In this document: one piece after another, positions 25,975 to 34,234 of the stretch
Numbering within the stretch: position 1 is the first letter of the stretch
How the letters are laid out: every line of letters begins with the position of its first letter
Assembly: GCF_000526215.1 (NCBI RefSeq)
Contig: NZ_JAFQ01000004.1
Span: forward strand, 1,488,001-1,552,000
Direction of reading: 5' to 3'
Length of the DNA: 64,000 nucleotides
Source of the DNA: Nocardia sp. BMG51109
Lineage (GTDB): Bacteria; Actinomycetota; Actinomycetes; Mycobacteriales; Mycobacteriaceae
Notes under the pieces: generated by a model
Seen by the model: the letters and a program-made list of their open reading frames with translations, nothing else
What the model was told of the DNA's origin: nothing
Databases searched by the model: none
Position numbers and translations under genes: made by a program

Positions 25975-26003
25975 AATCTAGCCGTCGGCGGATCGGGCGG
26001 CAA
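25975..26003 (-). promoter_or_regulatory. Consensus-like promoter for the 12-codon ORF/RNA
   Basis: On the minus strand TTGCCG (25998-26003), a 17-nt spacer, and TAGATT (25975-25980). Predicted start near 25967, giving a short leader with AAAGGAGG. Confidence 0.65.
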
Positions 26004-26264
26004 CGGAATTTCGCGGGCCGCAGAAGCGCAGGTCGGTGGGAATATTTCCGGGTATCGGAGGGTTGCCCGGGCGCCGATTCGGACCGGCGGCGGCGAACGC
26101 CGGGCCTGGCGAAACCCCGGATCGTTCACATCCGCATCTCCGAACTACGTTGTCGCACCTGGAGCGTGGGGTCCGGATGATGCGGATCGGTCCGGTCGAC
26201 AGACCCGGTTCCGTTCCGGTCGGCGCCGTGCCCGTCGGACCGGCTCCGGGCCGCGTGGGCCGGA

Positions 26265-27950
26265 TCAGTTCGGTGCAGAGCCGGCCGTTGTCCGAATCGA
26301 CACTCGGCCGTCCGGATCGACCTCTACGACGGTGTCGGCACGGTGATCCGACGGCAGCTGATGGGTGACGACCACGACGGTGCGGTCGGGCGCCACCAGC
26401 CCGCTGCGCTCATCGAGCAGGGCCCGCAGCAGGTCGGCGCCCGCATCCGCCTCCAGGTGCTCGGTGGGCTCGTCGAGCAGCAGCACGCGCGCCGGGGAGA
26501 CCAGCGCGCGAGCGAGCAGGATCCGGCGACGCTGACCGCCCGACACCGACGCCGCGCCACCGACCAGATCGGTCTGCGGGCCGTCCGGCAGGCCGGCCAA
26601 CCAGTCGCCCAGACCGGCCGTGCGCAGGGCGGTTTCGGCCGCTTCGGCGGTGAGGTCCCCGCGAGCCACGCGCAGGTTCTCCAGCACGGTCGTACCGAAC
26701 AGGTGCGCGTCCTCGGCGAAGAACGTGATCCCGGGGCGAGGCGTGTCGAACAGCCCCGCCCAGCGCATCAGCAGGGTGGTCTTACCGGCGCCGCTGGGAC
26801 CGACGACCGCGATTCGCCGTCCCTGCGGCAACGAGGGCGCCGCAAGAGACACCCGGTCCGAGTTCGAGATCGTGGTTGCGGTTGCGGCGCCGGCTCGGCG
26901 ATCCGGCTCGGCCGCGGTGATGCGGCGCAGCGCCGCGCGGCCGTTGCTCAGCGCCTGGAATGCCGCCGGGAGAACGCCCACGGCCTCGAACGCCGACAGC
27001 GGCAGCAGCACGAGGACGGCCAGCGCCATCGGCGTGATGCCGCCGGGCGGCGCGGGTTGCAGTGGTCCGGCCGGTGCGCCGGTTCCGCTGCCGTACAGGA
27101 CGATTCCGATGAGCAGCGCACCGAGGACGCTGACACCGATCGACAGCGGCGTGGCCGCCGCCGCCCAGGCGCTGCGCGCGGCCGCCCGATCCTCCGCCGC
27201 CACGGCCCGCTGCGCCGCGCGGTCCGCCCGGGTGAGCGCCTCGTCGAGGCGGCCGGCGACCCGGAGTTCGGCGGCGTGATCGAGCACGGTGAGCGCGGCC
27301 GCGGTGAACTCCCGGCGGTCGTCCCGCACCGCCAGTTCGGCCTCCCGCGCGGCCCGCACCGACAACCAGGGGGCGACGACCCCGGAGACCGCCAGCGCGG
27401 ACGCCAGCACGGCGGCCGCGGCCGGAGAGACGGTGGCGAGCAGGCCGATCGCGGCGATCGACAGCAGCAGCGCGACCGCGATCGGCACGAACGCCCGCAC
27501 CACCACCGCGCCCACATCGTCCATGTCGCTACCGATCCGGGTCAGCAGATCCCCGCGCCGCAGCCGCGTCGGGTCCCGCTCGTCGCGACCGCCGCGCCGC
27601 AGCGACCAGATATCGGCGCTCGCCAGCGCCGAATACACACCGGTCCGCGCGGTGGTCATCGCCCGCAGCGCCACATCGTGGGTGGCCAGCCGCTCGAGAT
27701 ACCGGCACAGCCCGCGCGAAATCCCCAGCGCCCGAACGGCGACCACGGCCACGCTCAGATCGAGCACCGGCGGCATCTGCCAGGCCCGAGCGATCAGCCA
27801 CGCCGCCAAGGCCGCCAGCCCCAGCCCACTCCCCAGCGCGAGAGTCCCCCACCCCACCGACACCGCGATCCGCCACCGCGACAATTCGAGCAGCTCCACC
27901 AACCGCCGCAAGTCGCCGCACGCTCCCCGCACCCCCGAATCCCGTATCAC
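26265..27950 (-). CDS. cydC: Thiol reductant ABC exporter subunit CydC
   Basis: Half-transporter of 561 aa pairing with CydD to export glutathione/cysteine-type thiols needed for cytochrome bd assembly and envelope redox balance. Six-helix membrane domain (~25-310) with LGISRGLCRYLERLATHDVALR typical of CydC; NBD with Walker A GPSGAGKTTL, signature VSGGQRRRILLARAL, Walker B VLLLDEPTEHLE and H-loop VVVVTHQ. The NBD Q-loop region (TVLENLRVARGDL) is compact. GTG start at 27950 overlaps the cydD stop as GTGA. Last gene of cydABDC. Confidence 0.93.
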   Translation of the reverse strand: MIRDSGVRGACGDLRRLVELLELSRWRIAVSVGWGTLALGSGLGLAALAAWLIARAWQMPPVLDLSVAVVAVRALGISRGLCRYLERLATHDVALRAMTTARTGVYSALASADIWSLRRGGRDERDPTRLRRGDLLTRIGSDMDDVGAVVVRAFVPIAVALLLSIAAIGLLATVSPAAAAVLASALAVSGVVAPWLSVRAAREAELAVRDDRREFTAAALTVLDHAAELRVAGRLDEALTRADRAAQRAVAAEDRAAARSAWAAAATPLSIGVSVLGALLIGIVLYGSGTGAPAGPLQPAPPGGITPMALAVLVLLPLSAFEAVGVLPAAFQALSNGRAALRRITAAEPDRRAGAATATTISNSDRVSLAAPSLPQGRRIAVVGPSGAGKTTLLMRWAGLFDTPRPGITFFAEDAHLFGTTVLENLRVARGDLTAEAAETALRTAGLGDWLAGLPDGPQTDLVGGAASVSGGQRRRILLARALVSPARVLLLDEPTEHLEADAGADLLRALLDERSGLVAPDRTVVVVTHQLPSDHRADTVVEVDPDGRVSIRTTAGSAPN

Positions 27951-30307
27951 CGCAGCACCTCTCGCGCATCCCGAACGGCACGCTCCGAGTCGTGCGCCGC
28001 CCTCCCTCGCTCTTCGAACGAACTGGGCCCACCCTCGACGGAACCATCCACAGCCGCACTCGGAGTCGCCCCCGAATCGTCTCCGACCGCATCCGCACCA
28101 CGGAAAGCACGGCCCCCCAACCGGAACCGAGGACCGCCTGAGGCACCCCGGCCGCCCTCATCGGCCCCTCGGCCCTCGGCGGTTCGAGGGGCTGCGGAGG
28201 CGTCGTCGACGGACGTTGCGACCGGAGCGCTGTGCCGCACAAGGTGTTCGGTGTGCGGCGGCGGTGAGCCATTTCGGGCGGCGGTGGCGCGGACCTCGAC
28301 CACGTGGTCGGCGATGGCGAGGACGGTGGGGCGGTGGGCCACCACGATCACCGTGGCACCCGCGCGGGCTCGGGCCGACAGGGCCGCGAGCACGCGGGCC
28401 TCGGCCTCCTCGTCCAGGTGGGCAGTGGGCTCGTCGAACAGGAGCACCGGGCGGTCGGCGGCGAGGACCCGGGTGAGGGCCAGGCGCTGGCGCTGGCCCA
28501 GGGACAGGCCGATGCCGCCGGTGCCGACCACGGTGTCCCAGCGGTCGGGGAGTTCGTCGAGCACCACGTCGAATCCGGTTGCGGTGCAGGCGGATTCCAG
28601 ATCGCTCACGATGCGGGCGGGCCCGGCCGCCGGCTCCTCGGCGCGAGCCCCGAACAGCTCGAGGTTCTCGCGCAGGGTCCCCGGCAGCACCACGGGACGC
28701 TGCGGCAACCAGGCCAGCCGCGCCCACCAGCGTTCGGGTTCGAGATCGGGCACCGCGACCCCGTCGACGGCAACCTCACCGCGGTCGGGCGTGATCAGCC
28801 CCAGAATCGCCTGCAGGACCGTGGATTTACCGCATCCGTTGGGCCCGGCGAGGACCGTGACCCGCCCCGCCTCCAACACCGCCGACAGCCCGTCGGGCGC
28901 GGTGGCGCCCCTCCCATGCACGGTGAGATCACGCAGTTCGACGACGCCCCGGAACGCCCCGGCCGCTCCGTGCCCGGCCCCACCGTCTCGATCCCCCACG
29001 GCAGACAACCGCTCCGCCACACTCTCACTCTTTCCGACGACACCGCGTCCGTCCACGGCACCGTTCCGACCTTCCGCACTGCGCACACCGACGACACCGT
29101 TCTCACCCGCGCCACCACGTCCCTCCACGGCATCCTCCGCACCGGCACCGACTCGTTCTCCCCTGACAGGGAACGGCTCCGCCACGCTCTCGCTGTCTCC
29201 GACGACAGCGCGTCCGCGCACGGCACTGTTCTCATCGCCGTCGCGCGCACCTACGCCGCTCTCGTCGACGGCCGCGCTCTCGCGCGGGACACGGCGGCCC
29301 ACTGCCGCCCTCTTCCGCTCCCGCGCCGGCTCCAGCACCGCGAATGCCTTTGCGGCCGCCGCCATCCCGTCCTGGGCGTCGTGGAAACGCTCGCCCACCG
29401 CGCGCAGCGGAAGGTACACCTCGGGCGCCAGAATCAGGCCCAGCAGCCCGGCGTACAGGCCCATGTTCCCGAAAACCAGCCGCATGCCGATCGACACCGC
29501 GACCAGCGCGACACACAGCGTCGCCAGCAGCTCCAGCACCATCGAGGACAGGAACGCCACCCGCAGCGCGGACATCGTCCGGGCGTGCAGCTGCTCCCCC
29601 AGCTCTCGTACCCGCCCCCGCATCGTCGTCGTATCGTCGCCCGCCGCAGCGGATTCGCGCCCCAGCGCACGCAGCGTCGGCATGCCGGCGAACAGGTCCA
29701 GCAGCTGGTCGGACAGCCGCGTGGTCGCCGTCAGGGTGGCCGCCGCCCGCCCCTGCGTCATCAGACCGATCAGCACCATGAACACCGGAATCAGCGGCAG
29801 TGTCACGAGGATGATCGCACCCGCGGTGAGATCGTGGAATGCGATGACCGCCAGCACGATCGGCGGCACCAGCACCGCCAGCAACAGGGCCGGTAGGTAT
29901 CCCGTCAGATAGGCGCGCAGTCCACTCAGCCCATTGCCGACCACGACCGCCAGCTCCGTGCGGCGCGAATCCAGTTCGCGCGGCTCGAGTTCGGCGCCCG
30001 CGATCAGCACCGCCTGTTCCAGCTCGGTCACCACCCGGGCGCCGGCCCGGTGCGCCAGCCGGGCCTGCCACCAGGTCGCCGCTCCGCGGCAACCGACCGC
30101 CACCGCGAACACCACCAACTCGGCGCCCCAGGACCCGAGCGTGCGGCGTCCCGGATCGGTGATCACGCCGGCGAGGACCCGCGCCAGCGCCAGTGCCACC
30201 ACCACGATGCAGCCGGTGGTGATCAGCGAGAGCGCAACGCTGACGAGCAGATACGGCCGAGCCGAGCGGGCGTACCGCCACAGGCGCGGGTCCACGGGCC
30301 GAGCCAC
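27947..30307 (-). CDS. cydD: Thiol reductant ABC exporter subunit CydD, with long insert and tail
   Basis: CydD partner of CydC, 786 aa, clearly longer than the ~550 aa usual for the family. Membrane domain residues ~1-325 (including DLFAGMPTLRALGRE and LAPEVYLPLRAVGERFH, typical of CydD); NBD with Walker A GPNGCGKST (488-496), signature LSLGQRQRLALTR (601-613), Walker B VLLFDEPTAHLDEEAE. Two low-complexity additions: residues ~331-452 between the domains (nt 28952-29317), rich in Gly/Val/Arg/Glu with an internal repeat VVGDSESVAE / VVGKSESVAE, and a C-terminal tail ~675-786. Both read without stops and both core domains are intact, so the protein is probably functional. Starts 3 nt after the cydB stop. 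Confidence 0.92.
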   Translation of the reverse strand: MARPVDPRLWRYARSARPYLLVSVALSLITTGCIVVVALALARVLAGVITDPGRRTLGSWGAELVVFAVAVGCRGAATWWQARLAHRAGARVVTELEQAVLIAGAELEPRELDSRRTELAVVVGNGLSGLRAYLTGYLPALLLAVLVPPIVLAVIAFHDLTAGAIILVTLPLIPVFMVLIGLMTQGRAAATLTATTRLSDQLLDLFAGMPTLRALGRESAAAGDDTTTMRGRVRELGEQLHARTMSALRVAFLSSMVLELLATLCVALVAVSIGMRLVFGNMGLYAGLLGLILAPEVYLPLRAVGERFHDAQDGMAAAAKAFAVLEPARERKRAAVGRRVPRESAAVDESGVGARDGDENSAVRGRAVVGDSESVAEPFPVRGERVGAGAEDAVEGRGGAGENGVVGVRSAEGRNGAVDGRGVVGKSESVAERLSAVGDRDGGAGHGAAGAFRGVVELRDLTVHGRGATAPDGLSAVLEAGRVTVLAGPNGCGKSTVLQAILGLITPDRGEVAVDGVAVPDLEPERWWARLAWLPQRPVVLPGTLRENLELFGARAEEPAAGPARIVSDLESACTATGFDVVLDELPDRWDTVVGTGGIGLSLGQRQRLALTRVLAADRPVLLFDEPTAHLDEEAEARVLAALSARARAGATVIVVAHRPTVLAIADHVVEVRATAARNGSPPPHTEHLVRHSAPVATSVDDASAAPRTAEGRGADEGGRGASGGPRFRLGGRAFRGADAVGDDSGATPSAAVDGSVEGGPSSFEERGRAAHDSERAVRDAREVLR

Positions 30308-30310
30308 GGC

Positions 30311-31378
30311 TCAGCTCCTCGCCGCACCCGGCGACCGGGTCTCCACCGGCAGGCCGATCGCCGGCGGGATCTGATCGGTGGTGAGCCGCTTGCGGAACAC
30401 CCAGTACGTCCAGCCCTGGTAGACCAGCACGATCGGCGTCAGGATCACCGCGCACCAGCTCATGATCTTCAGGGTGTAGTGCGTCGAGGAGGCATTGTCG
30501 ATGGTCAGGCTGTAGGCCGGATCGATGCTCGACGGCAGCACGTCCGGGTACAGCGAGCCGAACAGCAGCACCACCGCGCCGATGATGGTCACCGCGGTGC
30601 CGAAGAACGCCCACCCGTCGGCCCGGGTGCTGTGCGCCTTTCCGCCCGGGAACAGCACCGCGCCGACCAGCACCAGGCCGGCCACGGCGAGCCCCACCAT
30701 CGCCCACGTCCATCCCGTGCCGTGCGCCAGCTGGGTCCACAGCCCGAACGCGGCGACCGCGACAACGGTCGGAATCCACAGCAGCCGTTCGAGTTTCACG
30801 GCGTCGGCACGCACGGTGCCACCGGTCTTGAGGCTCACGAACACCGTGCCGTGCAACAGGAACAGCAGCGTGGTGGTCAGGCCGCCGAGCAGGCCGTACC
30901 CGGTGAGCAGGTGGATCAGGCCGCCCTCGATCTGCTTGTCGGCGTTCAGCCGGACGCCGTGCACGATATTGGCGAATGCCAGACCCCAGGCGAAAGCCGG
31001 TATCCACGAACCCAATCCGATGCCGACGTCGGCCCACCGCCGCCAGCGCGGATCATCGATCTTGCCCCGCCATTCGATGGCGCAGGCCCGCGTGATCAGG
31101 CCCACCAGGATCAGCAGCAACGCCAGGTAGAACCCGGAGAACAGGCTGGCATACCACTCGGGGAAGGCCGCGAACATCGCGCCGCCGCCGACCAGCAGCC
31201 ATACCTCGTTGCCGTCCCAGACCGGCCCGATCGTATTGAGCAGCACGCGCTTTCGCGTCTCGTCACCGCGGCCGAGGATCGGCATCAGCATGCCGACGCC
31301 GAAGTCGAAGCCCTCCAGCACGAAGTAGCCGGTGAACAGCACGCCGATCAGCAAGAACCAGAATTCGGGCAGACTCAT
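30311..31378 (-). CDS. cydB: Cytochrome bd ubiquinol/menaquinol oxidase subunit II
   Basis: About 355 aa, eight or nine membrane helices. N-terminus MSLPEFWFLLIGVLFTGYFV and EGFDFGVGMLMPILGR are diagnostic of CydB; NEVWLLVGGGAMFAAFPEWYA also matches. With CydA it forms the high-affinity oxygen reductase used at low oxygen. Two ATGs are adjacent (31381 and 31378); the second has better spacing from AGGAG. Lies 9 nt after cydA, all on the minus strand. Confidence 0.95.
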   Translation of the reverse strand: MSLPEFWFLLIGVLFTGYFVLEGFDFGVGMLMPILGRGDETRKRVLLNTIGPVWDGNEVWLLVGGGAMFAAFPEWYASLFSGFYLALLLILVGLITRACAIEWRGKIDDPRWRRWADVGIGLGSWIPAFAWGLAFANIVHGVRLNADKQIEGGLIHLLTGYGLLGGLTTTLLFLLHGTVFVSLKTGGTVRADAVKLERLLWIPTVVAVAAFGLWTQLAHGTGWTWAMVGLAVAGLVLVGAVLFPGGKAHSTRADGWAFFGTAVTIIGAVVLLFGSLYPDVLPSSIDPAYSLTIDNASSTHYTLKIMSWCAVILTPIVLVYQGWTYWVFRKRLTTDQIPPAIGLPVETRSPGAARS

Positions 31379-31387
31379 CATCGGCTC

Positions 31388-32851
31388 CTAGTAGGCGAAC
31401 GACAGCTTCTCGACGGGTTCGGCACCACCCGCATCGGCGGGTTCGGCGGCGTGCGCCTCCTCGGGCCCGGTGACCACGTAGCGGCGCATCAGGTAGAACC
31501 ACGCCACCGCCAGCCCGCCGTACAGCACGGTGAACACGATCAGCGAGAACAGCACGGTGCCGGCGGCATTGCCGGAGACGCCCTCCTGCACGATCATCCG
31601 CAGGTCCGGATCGCCCGTCGGGTTGGGCGCGACCACCCAGGGCTGGCGTCCCATCTCGGTGAACACCCAGCCGGAACTGTTGGCCAGGAACGGGGTCGGG
31701 ATGACGATCAGGCTCAGCCAGGAGAACCAGCGCTGATGCGGGACGCGCCCGCGCCGGGTCATCCAGAATCCGACCAGCGCGATGGCGGCGGAGCCGATCA
31801 CCCAGCCGATCATGGCGCGGAACGACCAGTAGGTGACGAACAGGTTCGGCCGGTAGTCGCCGGGACCGTACTTCTCGCTGTAACTGGCCTGTAGGTCCTT
31901 GACGCCCTCCAGCGTCACACCGCTCAGCTTGCCCTCGGCCAGCAGCGGCAGCACGGTCGGCACCTCGATGGCGTGCGTGACACTGTCGCAGTTGTTGTGC
32001 GTGCCGACGGTGAGGATCGAGAAGTCCGGATCGGTTTCGGTGTGGCACAACGACTCCGCCGACGCCATCTTCATCGGCTGCTGCTTGAACATCAGCTTGC
32101 CCTGGGTGTCGCCGGTGATCACCAGCGCCACCCCCGCGACGATGATCACCCACATGCCGACCAGCGCCGCCGGCCGCCACAGCGAGCGCGCCTCGGCCAG
32201 CTTGTGCTCGTCGCCCGAGCGCGCGTTGCGCACCATCCACCACCCGGCGATACCGGCCATGAACGTGCCCGCGGTGATGAACGCCCCGGCGACCACGTGC
32301 GGGAACGCCGCCACCGTTGTGTTGTTCGTCAGCACCGCCATGATGCTGTTCAGCTCGGCGCGACCGGTTTCCGGGTTGTAGCGGGCGCCGACCGGATGCT
32401 GCATGAACGAGTTGGCGGCGACGATGAAATACGCGGAGGCGTTGACCCCGATCGCCACCATCCAGATGGTCCCCAGGTGCAGCCATTTCGGCAGCCGGGT
32501 CCAGCCGAAGATCCACAGGCCGAGGAACGTCGACTCCATGAAGAAGGCGACCAGCCCCTCGAGAGCCAGTGGCGCGCCGAAGATGTCACCGACATAGCGG
32601 GAGTACTCGCTCCAGTTCATGCCGAACTGGAACTCCTGCACGATGCCGGTGGCCACGCCGAGAGCGAAGTTGATCAGGAACAGCTTGCCGAAGAACTTCG
32701 TCAGCCGGTACCAGCGGTCCTGGCCGGTGATCACCCAGGCCGTTTGCAGGCCGGCAACCAGAGGCGCCAGGCCGATCGTGAGCGGCACGAAGATGAAGTG
32801 ATAGACGGTGGTGATGCCGAACTGCCAGCGCGATACGTCGACGACGTTCAT
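31388..32851 (-). CDS. cydA: Cytochrome bd oxidase subunit I
   Basis: 487 aa, nine predicted helices. MNVVDVSRWQFGITTVYHFI provides the heme-b595/d His ligand (TTVYHF), GVATGIVQEFQFGMNW and the GRQPWVV segment are standard CydA motifs, and QHPVGA lies before the Q-loop. The Q-loop is of the short actinobacterial type. The start ATG overlaps the stop of a 25-codon leader ORF by 4 nt, so its translation probably depends on that leader. First structural gene of cydABDC. Confidence 0.95.
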   Translation of the reverse strand: MNVVDVSRWQFGITTVYHFIFVPLTIGLAPLVAGLQTAWVITGQDRWYRLTKFFGKLFLINFALGVATGIVQEFQFGMNWSEYSRYVGDIFGAPLALEGLVAFFMESTFLGLWIFGWTRLPKWLHLGTIWMVAIGVNASAYFIVAANSFMQHPVGARYNPETGRAELNSIMAVLTNNTTVAAFPHVVAGAFITAGTFMAGIAGWWMVRNARSGDEHKLAEARSLWRPAALVGMWVIIVAGVALVITGDTQGKLMFKQQPMKMASAESLCHTETDPDFSILTVGTHNNCDSVTHAIEVPTVLPLLAEGKLSGVTLEGVKDLQASYSEKYGPGDYRPNLFVTYWSFRAMIGWVIGSAAIALVGFWMTRRGRVPHQRWFSWLSLIVIPTPFLANSSGWVFTEMGRQPWVVAPNPTGDPDLRMIVQEGVSGNAAGTVLFSLIVFTVLYGGLAVAWFYLMRRYVVTGPEEAHAAEPADAGGAEPVEKLSFAY

Positions 32852-32925
32852 GATCGCGCCCCGCCGGGCTCGGACGCGATCACGCAGGTCGGATGTGCCC
32901 GGAACCCCTTGCTGCCCCTGCTCAT
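32848..32925 (-). CDS. 25-aa leader ORF translationally coupled to cydA
   Basis: ATG at 32925, preceded by AGGAGGTCCT, encodes 25 residues (begins MSRGSKGFRAHPTCV, ends GGARS). Its stop overlaps the cydA start as ATGA. The cydA ATG itself has no good Shine-Dalgarno, only GC-rich leader codons, so ribosomes probably reach cydA by re-initiation. It contains one Cys and one His and no membrane segment. Function may be regulatory (coupling) rather than as a protein. Confidence 0.65.
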   Translation of the reverse strand: MSRGSKGFRAHPTCVIASEPGGARS

Positions 32926-32939
32926 AGGACCTCCTGCCC

Positions 32940-32959
32940 TACTACGACATGTTGTAGTA
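32940..32959 (-). promoter_or_regulatory. BlaI/CopY-like palindrome upstream of cydABDC
   Basis: TACTACGACATGTTGTAGTA is a 20-bp palindrome with one mismatched base pair, located 14 nt upstream of the leader ATG. Its TACTAC...GTAGTA halves resemble operators of BlaI/MecI/CopY winged-helix repressors (BlaI in M. tuberculosis recognises a similar site). It is placed to block transcription of cyd; the regulator is not encoded in the window. Confidence 0.6.
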
Positions 32960-33100
32960 AAGGCTACGCCGAGTCCTCGGCGGATCAATGAGGTCTACGC
33001 CACGACACTCCGAGTGTTTTGCTGTGCGGTAACGACTTCCGACCCTGTTCCCGGTTGGCCCGCCGAATCGGACCGTCGTCCGGGAACAGTCCCCCGTTTC

Positions 33101-34018
33101 CTACGACCAGTCGGCCTGGCTCCACGTCCGGGAAATGCCGCGATCGACCAGCTCCGCGATCTCGTCGGCGCACTCCGGCGGCGACATCCGCAGGCCGTCC
33201 AGCACGGCCACCCGCGCGGCGGTGGTAACGCTGCCCAAGAGCCAAATACTGTCCGCGGTAATGAGATCGGCGGTGAAGAACGACTCGTAGCGGCAGTCCC
33301 AGCCGGCCTGCTCCGCCTCGGCGAACAGTGCCCGCTGGGTGATTCCGGGCAATACCCCGTGCCGGGCCGGCGGCGTGAGAAGCTGCTTGTCGCGCTGCAG
33401 GACGACGGTCGACCGCGGCCCCTCCAGGACGCGATGCTCGGTACTGGTGAAGATGACGTCGTCGGCATCCATGCGCGCGGCGAACCGCAGCGCCGCCATG
33501 TTGGTGGCATACGACAGCGTCTTGGCGCCCAGCAACAGCCACGGCGCGTTCGGGGCCAGCTCGACCGAGATGCCGCGGGACAGGGTGATGACCGAGATTC
33601 CTTCGTTGCGAGCCTTGTTCACCCGCTCTCCCACCGGCACCACGAGCACGTAAGCGGTGGGCACCGGCGCCGCCGCTTCCGGTGTGCGGGAGGCGGCCCG
33701 GGTGGTGGACTCGAGGATGTCCCGACCGCGGGTCAGCACCATGCGTAACATGCCCTCGCGCTCGCTACCCCACTCCTTGGCCGCGGCCTCGACCGCCGTG
33801 CGCCACTGCCCCACATCGGGCTCGGGCAGGTCCAGCGCCTCCGCCGAACGCTGCAACCGGGCCAGATGTAACTCGATCGCGCATGCCTTGCCATCCCGTA
33901 CCAGCACCGTTTCGAAGACACCGTCGCCGCGGAGCGCACCGATGTCGTCCGCGTAGAGCAACGGTTCGCCCGGATCCCGGACGGTGCCGTCCAGGGTCAC
34001 CAGAACTCGATCCACCAT
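33101..34018 (-). CDS. pabC: Class IV aminotransferase, probable 4-amino-4-deoxychorismate lyase
   Basis: Fold-type IV PLP enzyme of about 305 aa (Rv0812 type). PLP lysine lies in LLLGAKTLSYATNMAALR; DGVFETVLVRDGK and the C-terminal phosphate-binding VLPGITQRALF and GSVTTAARVAVLDG are typical. The family includes ADC lyase (folate) and branched-chain or D-amino acid aminotransferases; the M. tuberculosis equivalent has been linked to ADC lyase and D-amino-acid transaminase activity, so substrate is uncertain. Divergent from ygfZ, a folate-dependent protein, which supports the folate connection. Confidence 0.85.
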   Translation of the reverse strand: MVDRVLVTLDGTVRDPGEPLLYADDIGALRGDGVFETVLVRDGKACAIELHLARLQRSAEALDLPEPDVGQWRTAVEAAAKEWGSEREGMLRMVLTRGRDILESTTRAASRTPEAAAPVPTAYVLVVPVGERVNKARNEGISVITLSRGISVELAPNAPWLLLGAKTLSYATNMAALRFAARMDADDVIFTSTEHRVLEGPRSTVVLQRDKQLLTPPARHGVLPGITQRALFAEAEQAGWDCRYESFFTADLITADSIWLLGSVTTAARVAVLDGLRMSPPECADEIAELVDRGISRTWSQADWS

Positions 34019-34234
34019 GCGGAGCAGCCTAGGCGAACCCGCGGTTCTACGAGGGGGTACCGAACCCGCGGTAGGTAACGGCGCGCCGTTTGATGGCCGC
34101 GCTCCACAACCCGTACGTGCATCGAGTGAGGACCATCACATTTCGGGCGGTTCCGACCGGTCCGGAGGACCAGGTTGTGGACGGCGCCGGATCCGATCCG
34201 ACCGTCCTCGTCTTCGTCCGCCTAGAGTGGACCT

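Noticed and set aside
26343..29912. A 1,189-codon open frame antisense to cydC and cydD
   Set aside because: It mirrors the coding strand of two well-supported genes, has Arg/Pro/Gly/Ser-rich nonsense sequence and no motifs; it is a product of GC-rich codon bias.
34034..34072. Direct repeat CGAACCCGCGGT (two copies) between pabC and ygfZ
   Set aside because: Only 12 bp, GC-rich and not placed near the predicted promoter; chance is likely.
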